Shown one piece after another: positions 1 through 6,219 of a stretch of 6,563 bases of DNA. The notes under the pieces are model-generated. The model was not told the DNA's origin. It made no database searches and worked only from the letters and a program-made list of their open reading frames with translations. The stretch is taken from the NCBI GenBank assembly GCA_937891725.1, contig CALAHL010000839.1, positions 1 through 6,563 on the forward strand. Direction: 5' to 3'. This DNA comes from an uncultured Rhodospirillaceae bacterium (GTDB taxonomy: Bacteria; Pseudomonadota; Alphaproteobacteria; Thalassobaculales; Thalassobaculaceae). The position numbers were made by a program, and so were the translations under genes. How positions within the stretch are numbered: the first letter of the stretch is position 1; the number at the start of each line of letters is the position of its first letter.

Positions 1-7
1 AAGGTCC

Positions 8-23
8 ATAACTTAATCTTAAC
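8..23 (+). promoter_or_regulatory. Candidate CtrA-binding box upstream of the PilZ gene
   Basis: The sequence reads ATAA at 8-11, seven bases, then TTAAC at 19-23. The CtrA consensus known from alphaproteobacteria is TTAA-N7-TTAAC, so this matches at all but the first base with exact spacing. An extra TTAA lies at 13-16. The box ends about 48 bases before the preferred PilZ start, a plausible distance for promoter control. CtrA often controls motility and c-di-GMP genes in this class, which fits a PilZ target. The region is AT-rich and short motifs arise by chance, so this is tentative. The promoter itself may extend off the left edge. Confidence 0.35.
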
Positions 24-71
24 CTTTCACTGCCAGCATCAATGGAAATGCGTTCATGGAGTGAGTCTAAA

Positions 72-419
72 ATGGGCTTAATGAACATCCTGGGTTTTGG
101 TGGCGCCGAGAAAGACGGTCGCCGGGCAGCTCCGCGTCTGGATGCCCTAGGCTCGGTCCGTATCGACAGCAAGACATACCCGCTGGTGAACTGGAGTGCC
201 AGCGGTCTGCTGATTTCAGGGCATACGGACCATCTTGCAAAGGGCCAAGTGTGCAGCATCACGGTCTCCGTCGAGGACGATGCCAAGCGGATTGAGTTTG
301 CCTGCAAGGCGGTAGTCGTCCGGATTCAGGGAGACAAGCTGGCCATGAACTTCCAGCACCTAAACAAAGTGCACAGAATGACAATTCTGGACTATTTTCA
401 ACGTCACGGCCGGCGTTAG
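72..419 (+). CDS. Small PilZ-domain protein (putative c-di-GMP receptor)
   Basis: A single-domain protein of 115 residues from this start. PilZ domains bind cyclic di-GMP and pass the signal to motility, exopolysaccharide or envelope targets. Both hallmark motifs are visible: RxxxR (RAAPR, residues 18-22) and (D/N)xSxxG (NWSASG, residues 40-45), followed by the beta-rich remainder of the barrel and a basic C-terminal tail ending HGRR. There is no signal peptide or membrane segment, so it is probably cytoplasmic. I chose ATG 72 because GGAG at 58-61 sits ten bases upstream. An in-frame ATG at 42 would add ten residues but has no Shine-Dalgarno sequence, and ATG 81 is also in frame. The gene appears monocistronic: nearly 200 bases separate it from djlA. 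The ligand-binding motifs are intact. The downstream partner cannot be told from this window. Confidence 0.9.
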   Translation: MGLMNILGFGGAEKDGRRAAPRLDALGSVRIDSKTYPLVNWSASGLLISGHTDHLAKGQVCSITVSVEDDAKRIEFACKAVVVRIQGDKLAMNFQHLNKVHRMTILDYFQRHGRR

Positions 420-543
420 AGCGCGCGTATCACACGGTCATCACCGATGATCCAATTTTGATCGGTTCGGTCTTGGCACGTCGCCTTCGGAATGGCATCC
501 GCGTTTTCGCAAAGATTGATCTTCGATCCGGTCGTCGACAGAC

Positions 544-572
544 TCGATCGTATATCGCACCTGCGTTATAAG
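544..572 (+). promoter_or_regulatory. Weak candidate promoter for the djlA operon
   Basis: The 197-base gap between the PilZ gene and djlA holds TATAAG at 567-572, five of six matches to the -10 consensus. It is preceded at 17 bases by TCGATC at 544-549, only three of six for the -35 box. A start near 580 would leave a leader of about 37 bases before djlA. The four genes downstream have no other obvious promoter, so one is expected in this gap. The exact placement is a guess. I see no convincing hairpin plus T-run terminator for the PilZ gene here. Confidence 0.25.
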
Positions 573-616
573 CCTGTTCAGGTTGCGGATGCAGCATCGA
601 TATCGGGACGTTTATC

Positions 617-1354
617 TTGAGTATTTGGGGCAAAATAATTGGCGGTGCGGCAGGGTTCGCGTTCGGCGGTCCTCTCGGCGCATTGGTTGGAGCCGCGGCC
701 GGGCATGCGATTGATTCCTATGCCGAGTCGGACGACGAACCCAGGGATGAGGAAGCCGGCACCAAAAAGGTCGCGTTCACGATCGGCGTGATCGCGCTTG
801 GCGCGAAGATGGCCAAGGTCGACGGGGTCGTCACAAAGGACGAGATTGCGGCGTTCCGCGAGGTTTTCCACGTCCCGCAATCCGAAATCAAGAATGTGGG
901 CCGGGTCTGGGACATGGCCCGCAAGACCTCCGAAGGCTATGAGGCCTATGCCCAGCAGATCGCACGCCTGTTCAACCCGGGTTCTCCGATTCTGGAACAG
1001 TTGGTCGGCAATCTGTTCTACATCGCGAAAGCCGATGGGATGGTGCATGAGAGCGAATTGGCCTATCTCAAGCGCGTTTCGGAGATCTTCGGCTTTGACG
1101 CCCTCACATTCGATCGCTTCCGCACCATCTTCATGGGGGACGGAACCGAGGATCCCTACACCTTGCTCGGCGTTGATCCGAACGCCTCGAACGACGAACT
1201 CAAGACCGCTTACCGCACGCTGCTTCGCGAACATCACCCGGACCGGCTGATGGCGCAGGGTTTGCCGGAGGAATTTGTGAAAAGCGCCACTGAAAAGATG
1301 GCCACCATCAACGCCGCCTGGGACCGGATCAAGAAGAGCCGGGGCATCAGCTGA
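617..1354 (+). CDS. djlA: DjlA: membrane-anchored TerB/J-domain co-chaperone
   Basis: A 245-residue J-domain co-chaperone that would stimulate DnaK ATPase activity at the inner membrane. Residues 1-33 form a glycine-rich hydrophobic segment beginning MSIWGKIIG and ending near GHAID. From memory this closely parallels the N-terminal membrane and dimerisation helix of E. coli DjlA. Residues about 48-172 are a TerB-like helical domain with two acidic repeats, KVDGVVTKDE (67-76) and KADGMVHESE (138-147), typical metal-site motifs of the fold. The C-terminal J domain (about 179-245) carries the HPD triad at 207-209. The start is TTG, with GGGA about nine bases upstream; no ATG fits as well. E. coli DjlA is about 271 residues and has a Gly/Gln-rich linker before the J domain; here the J domain follows almost directly. 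It is the first gene of a compact operon. Confidence 0.92.
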   Translation: MSIWGKIIGGAAGFAFGGPLGALVGAAAGHAIDSYAESDDEPRDEEAGTKKVAFTIGVIALGAKMAKVDGVVTKDEIAAFREVFHVPQSEIKNVGRVWDMARKTSEGYEAYAQQIARLFNPGSPILEQLVGNLFYIAKADGMVHESELAYLKRVSEIFGFDALTFDRFRTIFMGDGTEDPYTLLGVDPNASNDELKTAYRTLLREHHPDRLMAQGLPEEFVKSATEKMATINAAWDRIKKSRGIS

Positions 1355-1357
1355 GCC

Positions 1358-3211
1358 ATGGCCGCACCGATTGATAGAGCCGCTCCGCCGGTTGTGGCGT
1401 TGCGCGCTGCCGGGCTTGGGTTTGCTGACAGGCGTTTGTTTGAGAACATCGATCTGCCGATCGCGAAGGGGGACCGGATCTGTCTGGTCGGCCGAAACGG
1501 ATCGGGCAAATCGACCATGATGAAGGCGCTGGCCGGAGAGGTCGATCTGGACTCGGGCGACCGGTTCTTGAAACCCGGCGCGCGGGTGGTCTACCTGCCG
1601 CAGGAGCCGAAACCGGCCGCTGATCTGACCGTGTTCGATTATGTGGCTGGCGGTTTGCCGCCGGTCGATGAGGGCACGCCGACCGTTTACCTGGTGGAAT
1701 CAGCCCTTGAGGGCATGCGGCTGGACGCGGACCGGACCATGGGGGGCCTGTCGGGTGGGGAGGCCCGCCGGGCGGCGATTGCCCGCGCTCTGGTCTCAGA
1801 ACCCGATATCCTGTTGCTGGATGAGCCGACGAACCATTTGGATCTGCCGACGATCGAATGGCTGGAAGATGCGCTGGAGCGGATTGAGGCCGGCCTGCTG
1901 ATCATCAGCCATGACCGGGCTTTCTTGCGCCGTCTGGCCAAACGGACGGTTTGGCTGGAGCGCGGCCAGCTGCACAAGATGAGCGATGGGATCGACGCAT
2001 TTCCGGACTGGTCCGAGAAGGTGCTCGCCGACGAGGAGGCCCAGGCCCACAAACTCAACAAGCTGATCGCCGAGGAAACCCGATGGTTGCGGGAAGGACT
2101 GACCGCCCGGCGCAAACGCAATATGGGGCGGGTGCGGAACCTGTTCGGTTTGCGCGAAGAACGGGCGGACCGGATCAAGCGGCCCCAGGGCCTGAACATT
2201 TCCGCCGGCGAGGCCAGCAAGTCCGGCCAATTGGTGATGGAGGCCATCCATCTCAATAAGACCTATCCGGATCCCAAGGGCGGCGCACGGGTGATCGCAG
2301 ATGACGTCTCCTTCCTGGTGAGCAGGAAGGATCGGATCGGCGTGATCGGCCCAAACGGCGCGGGCAAGACCACCCTTCTGCGGATGCTGTTGGGCTATGA
2401 GGAGCCGGACACCGGCCGTGTGAAAATGGGCTTCGGGGTGGAGCCCGTCTATTTCGATCAGCGCCGCCGCCAGCTGAATCCCGACGACACCCTGTGGTCG
2501 ACCCTGTGCCCCGGCGGCGGCGATACCGTAGAGGTGCACGGCAAGCCGCGTCACGTGGTCAGCTATCTGCGTGATTTCATGTTCGCGGACCGTCAGGCCA
2601 CCGCCAAGGTCTCGACCCTGTCGGGCGGGGAGCGGAACCGTCTGCTGCTCGCCAAACTGTTCGCGAGTTCCCACAATCTTCTCGTGCTCGATGAGCCGAC
2701 CAACGATCTGGACGTCGAGACCCTGGATCTTTTGCAGGAAGAGCTGGCGGACTACGACGGAACCATATTGCTGGTCAGCCATGATCGCGATTTCCTGGAT
2801 CGCACGGTCACCTCGATCATGGCGGTCGAAGGCGACGGCACGGTCGAGGAATATGTCGGTGGGTATCAGGACTATCTGCGCCAGCGCGGCATAGCACCCG
2901 AAACGGCCAAGCTGAAACCGAACAAGACGCCGAAAAGCGGATCGGGCGAGAAGCCCAAGACCAAGTCTGGAAAGCTCAGCTACAAGGATGATCGGGAACT
3001 CGGCCAACTGCCGGACCGGATCGCGGCTTTGGAGACAAAGGTCGAGATGCTGGCCGGTGACCTCGCTGACCCGGACCTCTATGTGCGGGATCCGGATGGA
3101 TTTCAGGCCAAGACCGACGGGCTCTCGGCAGCTCAGGCCGAGCTCGAGGCCGCCGAGGAACGGTGGTTGGAGTTGGAAGCGCTGCGTGAGGAATTGGAAG
3201 GTGTCGGTTGA
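1358..3211 (+). CDS. uup: ABC-F family ATPase, Uup type
   Basis: A 617-residue soluble twin-ATPase of the ABC-F family. These proteins act on the ribosome (E-site binding, resolving stalled or aberrant states) and have no transmembrane domain. First cassette: Walker A GRNGSGKST (45-53), Q-loop Q82, signature LSGGE (131-135), Walker B ILLLDE (151-156), switch His H185. Second cassette: Walker A GPNGAGKTT (331-339), signature LSGGE (421-425), Walker B LLVLDE (441-446), H475. The interdomain linker (about 220-295) contains WLREGLTARRKRN followed by GRVRNL, which resembles the Uup linker as I recall it. A Lys/Pro-rich stretch (about 515-540) leads to a charged C-terminal coiled coil (about 543-615), the Uup C-terminal domain. 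Both ATP sites look intact. It starts three bases after djlA ends and has only a weak Shine-Dalgarno sequence, suggesting translational coupling. Some other ABC-F subfamily is possible but less likely. Confidence 0.93.
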   Translation: MAAPIDRAAPPVVALRAAGLGFADRRLFENIDLPIAKGDRICLVGRNGSGKSTMMKALAGEVDLDSGDRFLKPGARVVYLPQEPKPAADLTVFDYVAGGLPPVDEGTPTVYLVESALEGMRLDADRTMGGLSGGEARRAAIARALVSEPDILLLDEPTNHLDLPTIEWLEDALERIEAGLLIISHDRAFLRRLAKRTVWLERGQLHKMSDGIDAFPDWSEKVLADEEAQAHKLNKLIAEETRWLREGLTARRKRNMGRVRNLFGLREERADRIKRPQGLNISAGEASKSGQLVMEAIHLNKTYPDPKGGARVIADDVSFLVSRKDRIGVIGPNGAGKTTLLRMLLGYEEPDTGRVKMGFGVEPVYFDQRRRQLNPDDTLWSTLCPGGGDTVEVHGKPRHVVSYLRDFMFADRQATAKVSTLSGGERNRLLLAKLFASSHNLLVLDEPTNDLDVETLDLLQEELADYDGTILLVSHDRDFLDRTVTSIMAVEGDGTVEEYVGGYQDYLRQRGIAPETAKLKPNKTPKSGSGEKPKTKSGKLSYKDDRELGQLPDRIAALETKVEMLAGDLADPDLYVRDPDGFQAKTDGLSAAQAELEAAEERWLELEALREELEGVG

Positions 3212-4107
3212 GGCCTGTAGACCTGTTGCTGGCGGTGGGCGTCAATCTCGCCTGGGGCCTCAACTTCGCAGTCGTCAAACTCGGGTTGGCCGAAATGCCG
3301 CCGATCTTGATGGTGGCGTTCCGGTACGGCTTGGTGGCCCTGGTGCTTATCCCTTGGCTGAAATGGCCGAAAGGTAAGTTTCTCCAGGTCCTCGGGGTAT
3401 CCTTCACCCTCGGCTTTCTGCATTTCGCTCTGATGTTCACCGGTGTGTCCGGTGTCGATGCGTCGGTCGCGGCGATTGCGGTTCAGGTTCAGGTCCCGTT
3501 CTCCGCCCTGCTGGCCTATATCCTGTTTCGGGACACGCTGGGCTGGCGCCGGACCGGCGGCATCGCCTTGGCGATCGGGGGCGTGGTGCTGATCGCAGGC
3601 GGGCCGAACGCCGTGCATGGCGGGGGGGCCGATCCCTTCTATGTGACGCTGATCATCATGGCGGCGTTTGCCTGGGCGGTCTCCTCGATCCAGGTCAAGC
3701 GGATCGGAACGATCGGGACCCTGACCCTGAATGCCTGGATAGCATTGCTGGCGGCTCCGCAATTGGCCGTGGGATCGGTTTTGATCGAAGGCGTGACCTG
3801 GACCACCGTTACCAGCGCCGGATGGTGGGCCTGGATTGCGGTCGTCTATATGGCCTTGGCGGTGACAGTGTTCGGATACGGTATCTGGTACCATCTTTTG
3901 CAGCGCTACCAGGTCAGCCAGTTGATTCCGCTGTCCCTGTTGGCCCCGACATTCGGAGTGATCTTCGGGATTGTGCTTTTGGACGAAGCCGCCACATTCG
4001 AGAAACTGTTCGGCGGAGCGATGACCTTGGTCGGAGTTGCGGTCGTGACCCTGATAAAGCCGCCCGCGCCGAAGGAGACACTCCCAAAACCGGAGGGAGC
4101 CGCATGA
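3208..4107 (+). CDS. EamA/DMT-family exporter, related to cysteine/O-acetylserine exporter
   Basis: A 299-residue integral inner-membrane protein of the drug/metabolite transporter superfamily, with two EamA repeats and about ten hydrophobic segments (roughly 5-24, 32-50, 58-78, 84-107, 114-131, 143-161, 171-190, 204-225, 236-258, 264-284). WGLNFAVVKLGL (16-27) with MPP following, and YGIW (224-227) with PLSLLAP (241-247) and LLDE (257-260), recall E. coli EamA, the O-acetylserine/cysteine exporter. The similarity is from memory, so the substrate is inferred. The family also exports other amino acids, nucleobases and drugs. The start is TTG, overlapping the uup stop codon (TTGA), with GGAAGG at 3196-3201 as the ribosome-binding site six bases upstream. 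The C-terminus is a short hydrophilic tail rich in Pro and Lys. It shares an operon with uup and the amidase. Confidence 0.9.
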   Translation: MRPVDLLLAVGVNLAWGLNFAVVKLGLAEMPPILMVAFRYGLVALVLIPWLKWPKGKFLQVLGVSFTLGFLHFALMFTGVSGVDASVAAIAVQVQVPFSALLAYILFRDTLGWRRTGGIALAIGGVVLIAGGPNAVHGGGADPFYVTLIIMAAFAWAVSSIQVKRIGTIGTLTLNAWIALLAAPQLAVGSVLIEGVTWTTVTSAGWWAWIAVVYMALAVTVFGYGIWYHLLQRYQVSQLIPLSLLAPTFGVIFGIVLLDEAATFEKLFGGAMTLVGVAVVTLIKPPAPKETLPKPEGAA

Positions 4108-4790
4108 CGGTTCGGCAACGTCCTTCACCGAATTTCGGCCCCCGAATGGTTGGCGACCGGGTGAACCTGGTGATCCTGCACTACACCGAGATGGACTCTG
4201 CGGCGGCGGCACTCGAGCGGCTGTGCGATCCAGGGGCCGAGGTCAGCGCGCATTATCTTGTCGACACCGACGGCAGCATTTGGTCGCTGGTGGATGAGAG
4301 CAAGCGCGCGTGGCATGCCGGGGTGGCGTTCTGGGCTGGCGAGACCGACATCAATTCCCGTTCGATCGGCATCGAGATTCAGAACCAGGGTCCCGGACGC
4401 GACGCGGAGCCGTTTCCGCGCCAGCAGATGGATGCGGTCAGCCTGTTGTGCCAGGACATCATGATGCGGCACCGAATCGGACCCGGGGGCGTTCTCGGTC
4501 ATTCAGATGTCTCGGTCGGTCGCAAGGTCGATCCGGGACCGGAGTTCCCTTGGGCCCGCCTGGCGGCCGAAGGTGTGGGCCTTTGGGTCGACGGGGCGGC
4601 GCGACCGGAGCTGGATGAGAATCGGGCCTTGGCGGCGCTGCGTAGGATCGGCTACGCCATGGATGCGCCCATGACGACGCTTGCCGCATTCCGGCTTCAT
4701 TGGGTACCTGAAGTGGCTGGTGATGCGCCTTTGGACCCGCTGACGATGTACCGTCTGGAGACCCTCGCAACACGCATGGCTGGGCTTTGA
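4104..4790 (+). CDS. N-acetylmuramoyl-L-alanine amidase (AmpD/AmiD type) with C-terminal PG-binding-like domain
   Basis: A 228-residue zinc amidase of the Amidase_2/PGRP fold, cleaving the bond between N-acetylmuramic acid and L-alanine in muropeptides. Visible active-site elements: H26 in LHYTEM, H133 in GHSDVSVGRK and D143 in KVDPG as the three zinc ligands, E91 in GIEIQN and K141 as catalytic residues. SAHYLVD (49-55) and WHAG (70-73) are further conserved family motifs. After the catalytic domain (about 15-155), residues about 165-228 form a helical module (ALAALRRIGY, then AFRLHW, then DPLTMYRLETL) like a peptidoglycan_binding_1 domain, as in AmiD. There is no signal peptide or lipobox, unlike E. 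coli AmiD, which points to a cytoplasmic role in 1,6-anhydromuropeptide recycling, like AmpD. ATG overlaps the upstream stop codon (ATGA), and GGAGG at 4092-4096 is a strong ribosome-binding site. It is the last gene of the operon. Confidence 0.92.
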   Translation: MTVRQRPSPNFGPRMVGDRVNLVILHYTEMDSAAAALERLCDPGAEVSAHYLVDTDGSIWSLVDESKRAWHAGVAFWAGETDINSRSIGIEIQNQGPGRDAEPFPRQQMDAVSLLCQDIMMRHRIGPGGVLGHSDVSVGRKVDPGPEFPWARLAAEGVGLWVDGAARPELDENRALAALRRIGYAMDAPMTTLAAFRLHWVPEVAGDAPLDPLTMYRLETLATRMAGL

Positions 4791-4817
4791 TTTTTTTTGA
4801 TATTTCCTATTGATAAC
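4786..4817 (+). promoter_or_regulatory. AT-rich candidate promoter for the decarboxylase leader
   Basis: This is an AT-rich island in GC-rich surroundings, covering the amidase stop codon and the first bases of the gap. TTGATT at 4787-4792 or TTGATA at 4797-4802 could serve as -35 elements. TATTGA at 4808-4813 or GATAAC at 4812-4817 could be the -10. No pair has ideal spacing. The run of eight T at 4791-4798 is not preceded by a GC-rich stem I can find, so it does not look like an intrinsic terminator. A promoter is expected here because the leader RNA and its gene follow immediately. Confidence 0.25.
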
Positions 4818-4820
4818 AAC

Positions 4821-4964
4821 CGCGACCGCGCATACGTTTCGGTCGCTGACGCAAGCGCACGTGCCACTGGCCCACTGCAGGTTAAGCAACGACGGAGCGT
4901 CTTCTTTCACAATCCCGGTTGGCGTCCTCGGATGACTGGCCGGTTGCGAAGGGGGAACCCACCG
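4821..4964 (+). ncRNA. Structured 5' leader of ornithine decarboxylase, probable speF RNA motif
   Basis: The leader is rich in potential structure. GACGC at 4848-4852 pairs with GCGTC at 4897-4901, closing a region that contains a hairpin of GCA/GTG (4857-4859, 4861-4863) with CACTGC (4873-4878), with C4860 bulged. A further hairpin pairs CCGGTTGG (4915-4922) with CTGGCCGG (4936-4943), including three G-U pairs. A third, shorter one pairs GGTT (4942-4945) with AACC (4956-4959) and holds the Shine-Dalgarno GGGGG in its loop. The speF motif (Rfam RF00518) is a known alphaproteobacterial cis-regulatory RNA upstream of ornithine decarboxylase genes, and the central bases fit my memory of it. The position fits exactly. 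The exact motif borders and ligand are not determined here; a covariance-model search would settle the assignment. Confidence 0.7.
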
Positions 4965-6212
4965 ATGCTGCAACCCGATTCGGGCGTCGACGTCCGTTTT
5001 GTCCGCTCACCCGCAAATCTCCGCGTAACCCGTCCGACGCTCAGCCTCGTTCCGAGCGCGCCGCAGCGTGGCGAGGCGAGTGAGAAGATCCGCCGTTTCT
5101 TTGCCGAGACCCCGCATGAGCACCCGGTGCTGGCGATGGATCTCGACATTGTCGACTGGAATTATCTCCAGCTCGCATGGGCGCTGCCGGAGACCGCGAT
5201 CTATTACGCGGTTAAAGCCAATCCCGCCCGTGAAATCCTGACCCGCTTGGCCGCTCTCGGATCCCGTTTCGACGTGGCGAGCCGGGGTGAAGTTGAGCTC
5301 TGTCTGTCCTGTGGGATCGAGGCCTCGCGCCTGTCCTTCGGCAACACCATCAAGAAAGAGCGCGACATCGCGTTCGCTCACGCGGCCGGCGTCTCGCTGT
5401 TCTCGGTCGATGCGGAAGAAGAGCTTGAGAAGATTGCCCGCGCCGCCCCCGGCGCCGATGTGTTCGCGCGTATCCTGACCAAGGGCGAGGGCGCGGAATG
5501 GCCGCTGTCCCGGAAGTTCGGCTGTACGCCGGAGATGGCGGAAGATCTGCTGTTCAGGGCACGCGAACTCGGTCTTAACCCGCGCGGTGTCTCCTTCCAT
5601 GTCGGCAGCCAGCAGGCGGATCTGGGCGCTTGGGACGCGGTTTTGGCCGAGGTTGCCGCGATGTTTGAGCGGCTGGATCGCAAGGGCATCCATCTCGATC
5701 TCGTCAATCTTGGTGGCGGCTTTCCGGCCAAGTATCGCAATGACGTGCGTGGTGCCGAGGCCTATGGCGACTCGATCCGCGACGCCCTCGCGCGTCGGTT
5801 CGGCAATCGCGAGATCACGACAATCGCCGAGCCGGGTCGTGGGCTTGTTGGGGATGCCGGGGTGATTCGCTCCGAGGTGGTGCTGGTCAGCCGCAAGGAC
5901 GCGAGTGAGGATGTGCGCTGGGTGTTCCTCGACATCGGCATGTTCTCCGGCCTGGCCGAGACCATGGGCGAAGCAATCAAGTATCGCCTGGAAACCTCTC
6001 GCGATGGCGAGGCCGTCGAGAGCGGTCGTGTCGTTCTGGCGGGACCGAGCTGTGACAGTGCCGACGTGATGTACGAGCATGCGGATTATCGCCTGCCGAT
6101 GACACTCACATCCGGTGACGAGGTGCTGATCCTGTCCACCGGCGCCTATACCTCGACATACTCTTCGGTCGGCTTCAACGGCTTCCCGCCGCTGGAGACG
6201 GTTTGCCTGTAA
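4965..6212 (+). CDS. speF: Ornithine decarboxylase (type III, alanine-racemase fold)
   Basis: A PLP-dependent decarboxylase of 415 residues, converting L-ornithine to putrescine in the cytoplasm, the entry to polyamine synthesis. YYAVKANP (80-87) holds the Schiff-base lysine K84. FDVASRGE (102-109), SFGNTIK (124-130), HVGSQ (212-216), NLGGGFP (248-254) and AEPGR (288-292) build the cofactor site. GPSCDSADVMY (360-370) carries the catalytic Cys-Asp pair (C363, D364), and GAY followed by FNGFPP (404-409) completes the dimer-interface active site. The start at ATG 4965 has GGGGG at 4951-4955, nine bases upstream. The reading frame stays open back to TTG 4797, but that stretch is the RNA leader. 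The protein has about 40 residues ahead of the first conserved segment, somewhat longer than typical bacterial forms. Dual lysine/ornithine activity or another group IV diamino-acid decarboxylase (for example carboxynorspermidine type) is possible but less likely given the speF-type leader. Confidence 0.9.
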   Translation: MLQPDSGVDVRFVRSPANLRVTRPTLSLVPSAPQRGEASEKIRRFFAETPHEHPVLAMDLDIVDWNYLQLAWALPETAIYYAVKANPAREILTRLAALGSRFDVASRGEVELCLSCGIEASRLSFGNTIKKERDIAFAHAAGVSLFSVDAEEELEKIARAAPGADVFARILTKGEGAEWPLSRKFGCTPEMAEDLLFRARELGLNPRGVSFHVGSQQADLGAWDAVLAEVAAMFERLDRKGIHLDLVNLGGGFPAKYRNDVRGAEAYGDSIRDALARRFGNREITTIAEPGRGLVGDAGVIRSEVVLVSRKDASEDVRWVFLDIGMFSGLAETMGEAIKYRLETSRDGEAVESGRVVLAGPSCDSADVMYEHADYRLPMTLTSGDEVLILSTGAYTSTYSSVGFNGFPPLETVCL

Positions 6213-6219
6213 CGGCGGT

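Noticed and set aside
447..470. Inverted repeat CCGAT/ATCGG as a terminator of the PilZ gene
   Set aside because: The stem is only five pairs with a twelve-base loop and has no following T-run.
473..490. Sigma-54-like promoter (TTGGCACG followed by CTTCGG)
   Set aside because: The -24 half matches, but the -12 element lacks the essential GC at the right spacing.
578..1237. Minus-strand open frame (219 codons) opposite djlA
   Set aside because: It is antisense to a gene with intact TerB and J domains, and no ribosome-binding site or domain is seen.
1796..3007. Long open frame (403 codons) on the minus strand opposite the ABC-F gene
   Set aside because: It lies wholly within uup, whose full set of ATPase motifs is on the plus strand. 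The antisense translation has no recognisable motif, as expected from GC-rich codon bias.
3133..4212. Minus-strand open frame (359 codons) across the EamA gene
   Set aside because: Its composition is Gly, Arg, Gln and His rich, without domains, and it covers three well-supported plus-strand genes; it is an antisense shadow.
4791..4798. T8 run after the amidase stop as an intrinsic terminator
   Set aside because: No GC-rich inverted repeat precedes it within about 40 bases; only three-pair stems can be drawn.
4861..4935. GTG-started 24-codon upstream frame in the leader whose TGA overlaps an in-frame ATG at 4932
   Set aside because: The ATGA overlap is suggestive of coupling, but there is no Shine-Dalgarno sequence before the GTG, the region is better explained by RNA structure, and ATG 4932 has no ribosome-binding site.
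5007..6080. Minus-strand open frame (357 codons) inside the decarboxylase
   Set aside because: It is an antisense shadow of a gene with clear PLP-site motifs; the translation is not recognisable.
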